A stretch of 64,000 bases of DNA, taken from Papaver somniferum. Its lineage: Eukaryota; Streptophyta; Magnoliopsida; Ranunculales; Papaveraceae. A program made the position numbers and the translations under genes. Shown here piece by piece: positions 9,382-20,125 of this stretch. Every line of letters begins with the position of its first letter. Position 1 is the first letter of the stretch. The notes under the pieces were generated by a model. It was not told the origin of the DNA. It saw only the letters and a program-made list of their open reading frames with translations, and made no database searches. The DNA lies in contig NC_039361.1 in the NCBI RefSeq assembly GCF_003573695.1, forward strand, positions 97,032,279-97,096,278, given 5' to 3'.

Positions 9382-10815
9382 GCTCTCCTGATTCGACTTT
9401 CTCTTTGAATATGCGCTTCAAAATTCTGCAGTCACTTGTGGGGTGATTGACGAATCTGTGAAAGCGACAGTAACGAGGATTTTTCATGTCCTCTTCAGTT
9501 GGTTCTTTCTTGACATATGGAAACTTGATTGCACCGTCTTGGACCCAGACATATAGTAGTTCAATCACCTCTTCAATGGGAAAAGGGAAATCATGTACTT
9601 CTTGATCGGTTCCCGTGCATTGGGTAGAAGCTTGTGCTTCTCGGGTTTGATTATCCTTCCTTTGTGCTTTTGAAGGAGCTGAGGAAGTATGCTTGCGCTG
9701 TGGCTCGGCTTTTCGTTTGCTCCCTTCCGCAACAACGTTTGTGGAAGGTTGGAGGTTGTACTGTTTTTTGATTAAACGTCTGCTACCTCGAGTTTCTTGT
9801 GATTTTTCATCTTTTGTATCTTTATCTCTCTCCAGTAAAGCAGGTGCGGTAGTTTCTGATCTCTTAGCCGCTTCATGAAGTTCTGAAAAGGTCTGGAACC
9901 GTAAATTTTCCAGTAAAGATCTATAGATCGGGTTCATTCCATTGATGCACAAGTCCACGAGTTGTTGTTCTGTGACATTTGTATCATGACAGTCCAGGGT
10001 TTGAACTCTGAACCTTTTCACATAATCATAAGGATGTTCATTGCTCCTTTGAAACATCCTTCCAGGATCAGAGATGGTGATTTGCTTTGAAACGAAGAAA
10101 TATTTTCTGTATAAAGCATTAATCATTTCTCCCAACTTGTGATACTTCTTGGTGCGATGTTGTTGTACCAAGCATATGCTCTGCCTTTCAGAGACTTTGA
10201 AAATTCCTTCAAACGAAGGACATGGTTATGCTCATGTTCACCCAATGCCTCCAGAAATCGAGAAACATTTTCTCGAGCATTGCCTGTTCCATCATAAAAG
10301 GTGACTGTTGGAGAGGTATAACCTTTTGGCAGAGGATCCTCCAAGAGGCACTCCAGGTCTTCACGAGTGATGAAACCATACGGTTCTTTTGCTAGTGGGT
10401 TGTCTGCAGCCTTATGAACTTCTTCATCATTTATTACATGGATTGGAGTGACTTCAGGATCAGCGTCTGAAGATGTTTCTTTAGCTTTTCCTTTCTCTTG
10501 AGTTTTCTCTGACATCTTGTCTGTAAGAGTCTTGAGATAATTGCATAACTCCTTCTGAGTAGCATCCATGTCAATCTGATTCTTGGCAAGAGTCTCTTGC
10601 ACCTTCATGAGATCACCTATGGTAGGCGGATATTCTCTGATTTCTTCAGGAGACCGGCCGAAGAGAGGATTGCTTTCGATGTTGGTTTGAGGAGGAGTGG
10701 TACCGCTAGTGTCGTTGTTAGAAGCCGAAGTAGTTTCTAGAGTACCATCAGTATTGCTAGTGATAGCATTGTTTGGGTTCGAATTTGTAATTGAACCTGA
10801 CCTAAGATCGACCAT
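9368..10815 (-). pseudogene. Tat-like gag, one frameshift
   Basis: The start is ATG at 10815 (MVDLRSGS...). The first 690 bases encode an acidic Asn/Thr-rich N-terminus and the retrotransposon gag core ending in GRAYAWYNNIAPRSITSW. A frameshift near 10123-10171 moves the rest to another frame: MFQRSNEHPYDYVKRFRVQ, GMNPIYRSLLENL, and near the C-terminus YCRFHRFVNHPTSDCRILK, the Tat-type metal-binding variant. Gag forms the particle that packages element RNA. Apart from the frameshift the domain order is complete. Confidence 0.88.
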
Positions 10816-10839
10816 CTTTGTGGAAATTGAGATTGCAAC

Positions 10840-10871
10840 CGAGAGATTAATCTCCCACTGTGGTCGCCAAT
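10840..10871 (-). promoter_or_regulatory. Primer-binding site of the Tat-like element
   Basis: On the minus strand the LTR end CCCCATCTACA is followed by GATTGGCGACCACAGTGGG. TGGCGAC is a common first-strand primer site in the Tat and Athila groups. The priming tRNA cannot be fixed from this stretch. Confidence 0.6.
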
Positions 10872-12571
10872 CTGTAGATGGGGAAAAACGATTTGCTGGT
10901 TTTTAAGTAATTGAGGAGACGACCGTGCGAAGGAGATTCCTTGAACCGAACAAACTGCTCAACCTCACACAGATGCATTGCAAAAAGGGAGTGCTTGAAT
11001 TCGAGAGATCAATCTGAAGGACTCCGGCCTAAACCAAGACAATGGTCGTTCCAGAGTCAATTCGGTCACAAGAGAGGATGTGTCGATCTGTAGGAGGGAA
11101 GCTGAGAAATGTGTGAGATTAATGATGATCAAGAATTGTAGGTGTGTTGTGTATTCTGCGTGAAGAAATAAGATAAGTTCTGATTGATTGAATTTTGCTC
11201 TGTTGAGAGTAGTTTCTCAGACGGTGAGTTTTTATTCTCTTGTTGCCTGTTTTATGAAAGATTGTCCGTTGTTTCAATCATGATTCAGATACTTATTTAT
11301 ATTATAAGAATTGTAGACACCTTGATCCCATGAAGTGTGACAGTTGCTGGAGTCAAAGAATGGGGAAGTGTAATTCGTGTTAAAACCGGTTGCTCATCGT
11401 GCAGAGACTTGGTTGATTTTCTACCCACTACTTTGCTAACTCCTCTAACTTCTTGCACGACTTGCTCACATTCTCATCGTGTGTATGAACACACGTACCA
11501 AAGACCGCCAGACCAAAACCTTAATTGATATCCCCCCATGTGACACAATTGATTTCTCGTGATTCTGGAGTCTGCAAGGCGGACGTGTATTTAGTTAGTT
11601 GGTTGTTGACTTTATGAGACGATGAGTCTTTGTATTGCTGAGTCGAACGTTATTTGCAAATGTCCTAGGACTCATGAATTGAATATGTATGTTGATACAG
11701 AAATCTAATTGTCGAATAAATATTGATAGTTAAGGTGATAAAGTGTTGCTCACTTGATGAATTGTTGAATATTGATAGTTGAACCAGTATTCCTTGGTCT
11801 GAGCAAATATTGCTCGTTTGATGAATTATTGATAGCGGACCAAATAAAATATTAATTTAAGATACTGGCAACTAAGCCAAGTATAATAATTAAAATGTTG
11901 ATCCCTAGATCAACGTAAAATTATTAGTGTTTGAATCTTCTCAGAATTATGCTTTGCAGAGCCTTGGATTCGGAACCCTAATTTTGACCAATGCTGATCA
12001 ATTGAAGATTTATTGAAAATCAACCACCAAGTTAAAGAGGGACCGGCTACATGGGATGATGGGTCGACCATGTAGCGCCCAAATTCTCGAGTGAGGTAGC
12101 ACCAAAGTCTCTTGAATACCAGTTGGTGAAAGGATGATTAAATGTTGGTTTAATCATTTATTGAAATAACGCTCGTCCGAGCCTTAGGTGATGAAACCTA
12201 ATTATGACCGAATTAGGGACCGACTAAGGGGTCATGGAACCGGCCTTGGTTGGTCATGGGACCGACTGATGATCGTTTGATGAAATTCCAAGTTGTTTGG
12301 AAGAGTTTGAACCTAATATGAACGAATTAGGTTAAATTATGAAATTATATGGGACCGGCCTCTTGCAAGCCAACGAGCCAACCTTGGTTGGTCAAGGTAA
12401 TATACCCATTTCACCAGAGTGTTTGTGTCTTAGTCCTGAGAATTTTGATATTTTTTGGTGTGCATTTGAGCAACATTTGAGAAAATATGAAGAAATCAGG
12501 GTTTTGCTGAAACTGAGGAACTTCATCAGATGAAGGAAATAATAATAATAAAAGATAAGGAATTATAAGGT

Positions 12572-12626
12572 GTGGGACCGGTCATGGCTAAGGCATGGCC
12601 GTCCGGCTAATGAGCCCGGTCCCATG
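12572..12626. repeat. GC-rich hairpin unit of the Tat LTR (left of insertion)
   Basis: Arms GTGGGACCGG and CCGGTCCCAT flank a second inner palindrome around CATGGC...GGCATGG. The same unit recurs three times at 20.14-20.55 kb. The array was split by the LTR-B insertion. Confidence 0.8.
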
Positions 12627-13668
12627 ACACCTGAAAAAGCGGGGGTACAACAACCACACCCAATATTTCGATTAACAATATGTATGGACTAACTCCAATA
12701 TACTTTCAAAAGAATCAACTAGACTCAATCTTGATAAAGTATATCAAAGAGTTATATCTATCTTTCTCGATTCAATTCTTACTCAAGCAAATAGTAATCT
12801 GCGAGTCTAATTGAATACAAGAGAAATCACTTGAACGGTACCGAAGACCAATGTTCAAGTATCAATCAATTTCAATCAACAACCAAAGGTCGGATTTCCA
12901 ATTGATTGATTCAAACGCACAACCTGTGATATTTCAATTATATAAAAAAATATAATGCGGAAAAGAAATAACACAGACACCAGAATTTTGTTAATGAGGA
13001 AAACGCAAATGCAGAAAAACCCCGGGACCTAGTCCAGATTGAACACACACTGTATTAAGCCGTTACATATACTAGCCTACTACAAACTAACTTCGGTTTG
13101 GACTGTAGTTGAACCCCAATCAATCTCACACTGATCCAAGGTACAGTTACGCTCCTTACGTCTCTGATCCCAGCAGGATACTACACACTTGATTCCCTTA
13201 GCTGATCTCACCCACAACTAAGAATTGCTACGACCCAAAGTCGAAGAATTTAATAAACAAATCTGTATCACACAGAAAAGTCTATGATAATAGATAAATA
13301 TGTCTCCCACAGAAATACCTACAAGTTTTTGTTCCGTCTTTTGATAAATCAAGGTGAACAGGAACCAATTGATAACCCGGACTTATATTCCCGAAGAACA
13401 GCCTAGAATTATCAGTCACCTCACAATAATCTTAATCGACGCGGAGAAAGAAGATATTGTCGAATTACAAACGATGAGACGAAGATGTTTGTGGCTACTT
13501 TTATATCTTGCCTATCGGAGATATTAATCTCAAGCCAATCGTTACGATTGTACTCAACACGATAGAATCAGCAAGATCGTATCACACAACTACGACAAAG
13601 TAGTACCGGTATGGCTTCGCAATCCCAATGAAGTCTTCAAGTCGTTAACTTGGCTACAAGAAGAAACC

Positions 13669-13989
13669 TGTCATGTGCCCGGTATCAAAGGGGAGTGCCC
13701 TTATCGTATTTGAGTGGGTTGTCAGTAGTAGTTAGTATTTATCATTTATAAGGGTGCCTATTAGTAGTTTCCTTTACTCTTAACCTAGATATATAAAGGC
13801 TAGTGGTCTGTAATGGAAAATCTAAGCAAATTAGTAATCTAAATAGAACTTTTTTCTTCTTCTTGTTCCATAGGCTGATTCTATGAATCAGATCTCTTTA
13901 TTCTTCTCTAGGCTTGATTCTCACGAATCAAGAGAGGTTTATCCTCAAATCTATCACCCAACCTTGTCATCATACTCAGGTACATGACA
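13669..13989 (+). repeat. 5' LTR of element D
   Basis: 321 bp with a TATA-like TATAAAGG at 13792. By eye it differs from the 3' LTR by about 18 substitutions and one 3-bp indel. Confidence 0.93.
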
Positions 13990-13991
13990 AT

Positions 13992-14006
13992 TGGTATCTA
14001 GAGCCG
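13992..14006 (+). promoter_or_regulatory. Primer-binding site of element D
   Basis: TGGTATCTAGAGCC lies two bases after the 5' LTR. It is an initiator-Met-tRNA type site (usual form TGGTATCAGAGC) with an extra T. Confidence 0.7.
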
Positions 14007-14204
14007 TTTCGATACATACCCTAATCATGGTTGCAGAAATGGATATACAGAATGAAAAATGGGAATGGAAAACTGGTACCGATTAAGAAATTGGAAAGTC
14101 TAGCAAGAGAGGATTTATAAGGATGCATATATTGGTACAAGTATTGGTTGGAAAGAATTAACTCTCCATCTCAAAATTCTTGCCTTCGGAGGTGGTTAAA
14201 AAAT

Positions 14205-16244
14205 ATGGACAAGGCAGCAAAGAGATTGAGATTGATCATGTTTCACAAGTGTATTTCTCCATCTCATCCATCTCCTTGCAGAGTGGAAATCTCTTCTATA
14301 GCTGTTAATGAATTTCCAGAAGTGGAGTTAATTCCTTCTGTTTTCTTTGAACAATTGGTTTACTCAATTCCTTCCGCTGTCGATGAAGAAGATGATTCTC
14401 TCAATTTAGGGTTAATTCCCTCATTTTTATTTCATGAGAAGAATGATTTGTCTGTTGATGAGAATTCTCAGTATGAAAAAGTGGTGAAAAATGATGTTAT
14501 TGAAGTCACCAAAACCGGTGAGTTCAATATTTTGGAAGTGAATCGGTTCAGAAACAACGGCATGAGTGAACTATGTGTGCAAAATTACGTCCTATTTTTT
14601 CCAGAGACCCATCGAACTGTTGAATGTTTAATTGAGTTCTTCTTTCACCACTACAAGCTTCTTTGTCTGGATTATTTCTTTCTCTATCGTGATGTTACTC
14701 GCTCGTTATTCGACCGGGGTAAGTATGCGGCTGATAAGTGCAAACTTATCAATTAAGCATCAATGGTGAAGTTAGACGAATAAATAGATAAAAGAAGGGA
14801 AGACATCAGAGTAGGAGGTTAGAAGAATCATTTAGAATCAGGGAAGAAGGGATACAAACAAGATAACATTACATTTCCATTCATAATCCCTTACAACATC
14901 TATTACATAATATATATATCCATACACAGTAACTGCTACAACAACTACCAATAACTACCTAATATCATCCAACATACCTAACCTGTCCATTACCAACCAA
15001 ACCATAATACATGCACGTATCATTACCAACCTATTGAAAACAACCTTGTCCTCAAGGTTGTGAACATACAAACCATTAAAATAAAACTATAAATGAAAAA
15101 TATATAACAAGGAAACAACCAAGTGCAGAATATTTGGTCTCTTGCCACTTGACTAACAGAGAATGTGATGATACTCCAAGGAAGTACAACAACGCGCCCA
15201 CGAATTCTTCCTGCACTTGAATTCCAAGAAGAAATAAACTTTTGTTTCATCAATAGAAGCAAAGCATAATATATAGGGTTCATCACTTTGCGGCTTTAAA
15301 ACAAGCAGTTCAATATCTTGAAATTCTTCATTGAAAATTGTGAAAAAATCACCAATTCCGAAAGATTCGGGATTTCGAAACCTTGTACGCACCGTTTCAT
15401 CCTTTTCAGCAAATATATCGAACGAATCTTCCAAATAGATGCGTTCTTCTTCTTCGATTGCTGCTGCAATGTTTGAAGAAATGTCTGAAATAAGGACTTT
15501 GATTTCTTTATTCAGTCGTCGTCTTTCATCAATGTTTGCCAAAAGAATTGAGTTGAGATTCTTGATAGCATCAATATACCAATCCATTTCTGTAAACCGT
15601 CCGACAATATCGAACGGCTCTGATACCCTTGATAAGTGCAAACTTTTCAATTAAGCATCAATGGTGAAGTTAGACGAATAAATAGATAAAAGAAGAGAAA
15701 AAATCAGAGTAGGAGGTTAGAAGAATCATTTAGAATCAGGGAAGAAGGGATACAGACAAGATAACATTACATTTCCATTCATAATCCCTTACAACATCTA
15801 TTACATAATATATATAGTCATACACAGTAACTGCTACAACAACTACCAATAACTACCTAATATCATCCAACATACCTAACCTGTCCATTACCAACCAAAC
15901 CATAATACATGCACGTATCAGCGGCTTTCTCCTCAAATTTTAATGGTGATTTTCTTCGATTGTTTATTCACTTTGGGTATGAAACAAAAGATGATTCAAT
16001 TGATTTTGTGAGTTTTCATTTTAAAGAAATTGGCAAATCTGCAGTGAGTGATTTCGACAGCAAGAATCAGGTTCAAGTGGTTGAGGTTAGTTATGAAAAC
16101 CTTGATGGGTTGAAGGACTTCATCACTCTTCACAACAAATTGAACTGTCAGGATTGCTTTTATGTTAGTCTTGATGATTCTAGTTGCATTTTTTATCGTG
16201 GTAAGTATGCAGTAGTACCACCGATTTTTTTTTTGGAAAATTGA
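14205..16244 (+). CDS. Element D ORF1, unknown protein, interrupted by element E
   Basis: An open frame runs from 14148 (first ATG at 14205) to the E insertion at 14732 and resumes after E to a stop at 16244. E plus one target copy is 1194 bp, a multiple of three, so the frame on both sides is the same. Before the insertion the frame was 300 residues, or 281 from the ATG. The protein is acidic and rich in Phe, Val and Asp. I recognise no domain. SLFDRGKYA (14.71 kb) and CIFYRGKYA (16.19 kb) show a repeated RGKYA motif. It ends right after a T10 run at 16225-16234, where a one-base slip would join it to the next frame. Confidence 0.6.
14732..15022 (-). repeat. 3' LTR of element E
   Basis: 291 bp, differing by about 7 substitutions from the other LTR when compared by eye. 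Confidence 0.95.
15153..15587 (-). CDS. Element E ORF, 144-residue acidic protein of unknown function
   Basis: The first ATG is at 15587 and the stop at 15153. The frame is also open upstream through the primer site into the LTR, so translation could start earlier at a non-ATG codon. The N-terminal half (DERRRLNKEIKVLISDISSN, AAAIEEEERIYLED) looks helical and perhaps coiled-coil. The C-terminal half is mixed. No gag, protease or nucleic-acid-binding motif is visible. The frame is intact in a young copy, which favours recent coding, but one copy cannot prove selection. Confidence 0.55.
   Translation of the reverse strand: MDWYIDAIKNLNSILLANIDERRRLNKEIKVLISDISSNIAAAIEEEERIYLEDSFDIFAEKDETVRTRFRNPESFGIGDFFTIFNEEFQDIELLVLKPQSDEPYILCFASIDETKVYFFLEFKCRKNSWARCCTSLEYHHILC
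15630..15920 (-). repeat. 5' LTR of element E
   Basis: 291 bp. On the minus strand it is followed directly by the primer site. Confidence 0.95.
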
Positions 16245-17047
16245 TTCTTAGTTGTAGGTTTCAATCAGATTTTGGATTTGTAGATTTAATAACTCCCTTG
16301 TTTGTTAATGATGCTGAAATTCATGTTGATGGAAAGTTGTTTGTTCAAATTCCTGAGAGTGTAGCTTGTAATTGGAGTAGTGGCAGTGGCAGAGATGATT
16401 CTCTCCTGCAACATAAACAAGGCAAGGTGAGTTACACTATAATAATAAATGAATGTCTCTTAATTATCATGCATTCTGCTCGTTGGATATACGATCGTGG
16501 CAAGGCGTTGGATAGTGCTACAAAGTATTTTTCTTTTTATTTTGTTAATCCTTCTGAATTTCGTTTTGATAAAATTACTTCTTGGGTGACTGTTCTTATT
16601 GGGTCAATTTTGATGGGTGTCTATGATGGTGATTCTGTACTTAAGATAATTTTAGAGCGTCCGTACCGTTCATATTTTTTATTTGAATATCCAAGTGCAT
16701 TTTCGAGTGCTGAAAATTGTGACAGTCTTGAGGCTTGCATGTTATTTGAAAGAATATTGCAGCATGTTAATGGCTGTGATTATGTATTTTTTTTCATGGC
16801 ATTACTGGGATTACTTGGCTCTATTGTTTCCGGTATTAGTTGGTATGGGAACCACTTATTATTACAACTTAAGAGTGGCTGGTTTGTGGAGAGGAAAGTT
16901 GAAAGAGAACAATATATGTGTTGTTACTGCTGCGAAGTTTCCAATTTCTGGTCTAAATGTATAAAGCCACATAACTATCTTCTATCATGGGTTCTGTCAA
17001 ATGCATCTAAAGACTTCTGTTCATCTCTTGTTGAAGCAATGGGGTGA
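16241..17047 (+). CDS. Element D ORF2, unknown protein with hydrophobic segments
   Basis: A 268-codon open frame overlaps the end of ORF1 and has no ATG at its start, so it is more likely the continuation of ORF1 across the T10 run than a separate gene. It contains RWIYDRGKALD, a third version of the RGK motif, and two hydrophobic stretches (near YVFFFMALLGLLGSIVSGIS) that could span a membrane. No retroviral domain was found. It may be a relic of a longer coding region. Confidence 0.45.
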   Translation: MILSCRFQSDFGFVDLITPLFVNDAEIHVDGKLFVQIPESVACNWSSGSGRDDSLLQHKQGKVSYTIIINECLLIIMHSARWIYDRGKALDSATKYFSFYFVNPSEFRFDKITSWVTVLIGSILMGVYDGDSVLKIILERPYRSYFLFEYPSAFSSAENCDSLEACMLFERILQHVNGCDYVFFFMALLGLLGSIVSGISWYGNHLLLQLKSGWFVERKVEREQYMCCYCCEVSNFWSKCIKPHNYLLSWVLSNASKDFCSSLVEAMG

Positions 17048-18639
17048 TACTGGTAAGATGTATGTTAATATCTCAGAGAGAAATAAATTTGTGTTACATA
17101 CTTTTCCGAAGAAGTTGGAATTTCTGTCGGTGTTTCTTCTTCCAGTTCCCACAGTCGTGAGCAACAATTTTTATCTCTTGATAATAGGTTCCTTCTCGCA
17201 TTTTACATTGCTTATAACTAAGGCCTTACTCATGGCAGTTCAAGTTCTAAAGGTTTATTTGCTATCAAGGAACTATTTGAAGTGGAAGTTCAAGTTGTAC
17301 TCTACAGGCCTATGGAAGGTGTGTCACAATACTCGCAAACCGTTTATGAAAGCAACCTTGAATTATTTTTTGTTTGGTCTCAATACTTTCAAGGATACTC
17401 TAACTTATACCATTACATACACGTTCAAGGCGGACAATTCAAAGCGAAATTGTGTACTAGTAGGAATGTTTGGTCAGTTCAAAAATTTCGATGGGAGTGC
17501 ACCAAGATCAATTCTCAAGGTTGAAATTTCAGATAGGGTTGCACCAAGGCCATTTCTTACTGAAGTTTTTTGCTGTCACTTTGGTCATAAGGTTCGCATA
17601 TGAGTCAAGGGTCTATACTGCAGCCCTCGAGCAGCTGGAATGGCCTGTATTCACGAGCTTATTTCTCTGTCCAATTCTGGGAGCTGAAGCAATGGTGAAC
17701 CAGCTGCATCATCTAATTTTGTATAAGGTCAAGACCGCTAAGGAGAGATGTGTTTACATGAGTGCATACCAAGCAGCGAATTATGAAGATATTGGACCTG
17801 TTTACCGTGGGAATGCTACAAATGTGAGTTTGACCATTTCAGTTTTTATGGGGATTACGGAAACTCAGCTCATACCTCGGGTGATTCAACTCCTACGTGT
17901 AAGGCTATTAGTGGTAGGATATTTGAGATGGAAGTTCAAATTGTGTGCATCTAGGATTCGTAATGAAATAGTTGCATATTTTGTTACCAAGCCCAAGTAT
18001 GTTACTGCTGATCAGCTTTGGGCATAAGAACTATTTACTATATTAGCTGGGAGTGCAGTGTGGAGATTGAGTAGTGGTGTCGATGATATTCTCTGGATTA
18101 CTCATGCTTTCTCTCATGCTAGAAAAGTCTTCGCTGGTAAATTGTTGGAGCTTAAGTCTTATGGAAGGGAGCAGGCAATACAACTCTTACACAATGTGAT
18201 GCAAATTCTTGCTATGTCGAAGCCAGTGGCCTGTGCAAGTAAGGTTCTATGGTTCATAATGGACTGCACTTCTGTGGTGCTGGCTAGTTTTCACTTTCAT
18301 ATTCTGGAGCAGTTGCAGGATCACATCAGAAAGGGATACTACAAGCTCAAGAAACTTGCACCAAACTGTGATGGACAGCTCAATGTGCGTAACTGCTCTA
18401 CCATGGTAAGGAAGCTACATTGTCCTTCGTACACACATACAAGCCTGAATTTTTCCGAGGTGTTACCAAGAGTACCTGCCAAGTTAAAAATGAACCGGAG
18501 ACTGTTCCAACGAATTTGGAAGTTCACTTGTACACGGGACTGTTCACTACAACAAAGGAAGATGCAAATTTCGGCAGGTCTGTTACCAAAGCAAGGGCTA
18601 CCAGGTCCACCATACATATACTCTTACAGGCTTCCCTGA
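17001..18639 (+). pseudogene. Element D, decayed coding region
   Basis: Overlapping frames at 17001-17603, 17470-18027 and 18058-18639 cover the rest of the interior in different registers, as for one long coding sequence with frameshifts. Two places share a pattern close to YL.WKFKL (near 17.28 kb and 17.93 kb), hinting at an internal duplication. No known domain is recognised. Confidence 0.4.
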
Positions 18640-18767
18640 CTCATTACTGGGATGGATATAGCAAGGATGGTAATTTTATTGCGGATCTTGGCGTTGTCCC
18701 GCGGACATTTGATCTTTTCTTTTCACCTTCATCCTTGAGGACAAGGATGTTTTCAAGGAGAGTGGAA

Positions 18768-19085
18768 TGTCATGTGCCCGGTATCAAAGGGGAGTGCCCT
18801 TATCGTATTCGAGTGGGTTGTTAGTAGTAGTTAGTATTTATCATTTGTAAGGGTGCCTATTAGTAGTTTTCTTTAATCTTAACCTAGCTATATAAAGGAT
18901 AGTGGTCTGTAATGGAAAAGCTAAGCAAATTATTAATTTAAATAGAACTTTGTTCTTCTTCTTCCATAGGCTGATTCTATGAATCAGATCTCTTTCTTCT
19001 TCTCTAGGATTGATTCTCACGAATTAAGAGAGGTTCATCCTCAAATCTATCATCCAACCTTGTCATCGTACTCAGGTTCATGACA
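18768..19085 (+). repeat. 3' LTR of element D
   Basis: 318 bp, matching the 5' LTR end to end and followed by the target duplication AAACC. Confidence 0.93.
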
Positions 19086-19977
19086 AAACCTAAGGTTAAA
19101 GGAGAATCAACTCTAGCTGATACAACTAGTATCACACAGAAGGTGTGGGGATTAGGTTTCCTAGTTGCTAGAGTTCTCCCTTATATAGTCTTTCAAATCA
19201 GGGTTTGCAATCAATGTTAGCTCAGTAACAAAGCATTCAATATTCACCGTTAGATGAAAACCTGATTAGATTCAAGATAATATCTTTCAACAGTTAGATC
19301 GAAAACCTAGCTTGTTACACACAAATGAAATGCACGATTTTAGGTTTGTGTAACCGTACCCAAACATGTACATTTGTTGGTTCAACAGTAGTTAACCAAA
19401 TGGTTAGCCATATGAGCACTTTCATATAAATCATATTCTTCTTCACCATAACTAGTTCAAATGACTCAAATGAACTAGTTAGAGAGTTGTTCAATTGTAT
19501 AAATCTTATATAACTATACAAGACACAATCGAAGAAAAAACGATTTGATTCACTTGAATCGATTCATGAAATTTATAGCGACGGTTTGGAATTTGCATTC
19601 CTTAGTTAATATAAATATAAGTTCACAAATAATCGTCTTTAGATATAACCAACTCAAGTTCGCGGACTTAAGTTCCCGGAAGGAGTTCACAAACTCCAAC
19701 AGATATTCTCGGGATGAGAACCTCCGCCAGTTCGCTGACTGAGATCACAACTATTGTTCTGGTTTTCATGATCAACAAAGTACGCATAGTTTGGTTCAAG
19801 GAATAAGGACTTATACATATATGTGTTTCCACATAATGCTTATATCCAACAGTGGTTATATAATCTAAACTCTCATTTCAATCATGAAATCAAGACTTAT
19901 AGTTTTGATCACTAACATTGACAAACATGCTTGAGATAAAAACGCATGCGAGTTCGACCGAGCAGTGCTCTAACAAC

Positions 19978-20091
19978 ACCTTTCCTAATTTTATATTATT
20001 TTTATGATTTGAAGAAAATATCATGAAATGAAGGACTTTGTTGAAACGAAGGAGTTTTCTTATAACGAAGGAGTTTCCATGAGAGGAAGGA

Positions 20092-20125
<34 letters not shown>

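Larger units (their letters stand above)
7810..11543 (-). mobile_element. Tat-like Ty3/gypsy element, internal region and LTR start, minus strand, truncated
   Basis: On the minus strand the order is LTR (ending at 10872), primer site, gag, protease, a relic of integrase, and a non-coding 3' part (7810-8131). Reverse transcriptase and RNase H are absent, so the protease-integrase region is a deletion product. No 3' LTR is found at the left end. The left breakpoint removed it together with the left half of the family-A-like LTR into which the element had inserted. Confidence 0.85.
14732..15920 (-). mobile_element. Element E: 1.19-kb non-autonomous LTR retrotransposon with its own ORF
   Basis: Two 291-bp LTRs (14732-15022 and 15630-15920) begin TGATACGTGC and end CACTTATCA on the minus strand. 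The element is flanked by the exact duplication GCGGC (14727-14731, 15921-15925). The primer site GGTATCAGAGCCG follows the 5' LTR. CCTTGAGGACAAGG and a purine tract precede the 3' LTR, as in gypsy chromoviruses and in element D. The internal region is only 607 bp and is almost filled by one ORF. Its size is TRIM-like, but a protein-coding interior is unusual for TRIMs. Confidence 0.95.
13669..19085 (+). mobile_element. Element D: non-autonomous LTR retrotransposon, unrecognised ORFs
   Basis: LTRs at 13669-13989 and 18768-19085 start TGTCATGTGCCCGG and end CATGACA. An exact duplication AAACC flanks the element (13664-13668, 19086-19090). A primer site TGGTATCTAGAGCC starts at 13992, and a purine-rich tract AAGGAGAGTGGAA lies just before the 3' LTR. 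The motif CCTTGAGGACAAGG before the tract is typical of gypsy chromoviruses. The 4.8-kb interior (3.6 kb without element E) has long open frames but no gag, protease, RT, RNase H or integrase motif that I can find. Confidence 0.93.
12632..19975 (-). mobile_element. Solo LTR, family B, reversed, holding element D
   Basis: The left end TGAAAAAGCGGGGG and right end GCTCTAACA are the reverse complements of the family-B LTR end and start. An exact 5-bp duplication ACACC flanks it (12627-12631 and 19976-19980). No internal region is present, so it is a solo LTR. Without element D it is about 1.9 kb, shorter than the 2.43-kb LTRs at 26.8 and 33.2 kb, so it has internal deletions. The U5-like block with CCCCGGGACC and the segment 19091-19975 match those LTRs in order. 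Confidence 0.92.

Noticed and set aside
15023..15286. Second minus-strand frame in element E with a hydrophobic run
   Set aside because: It overlaps the longer frame in another register and crosses the LTR boundary. No sign that it is translated.
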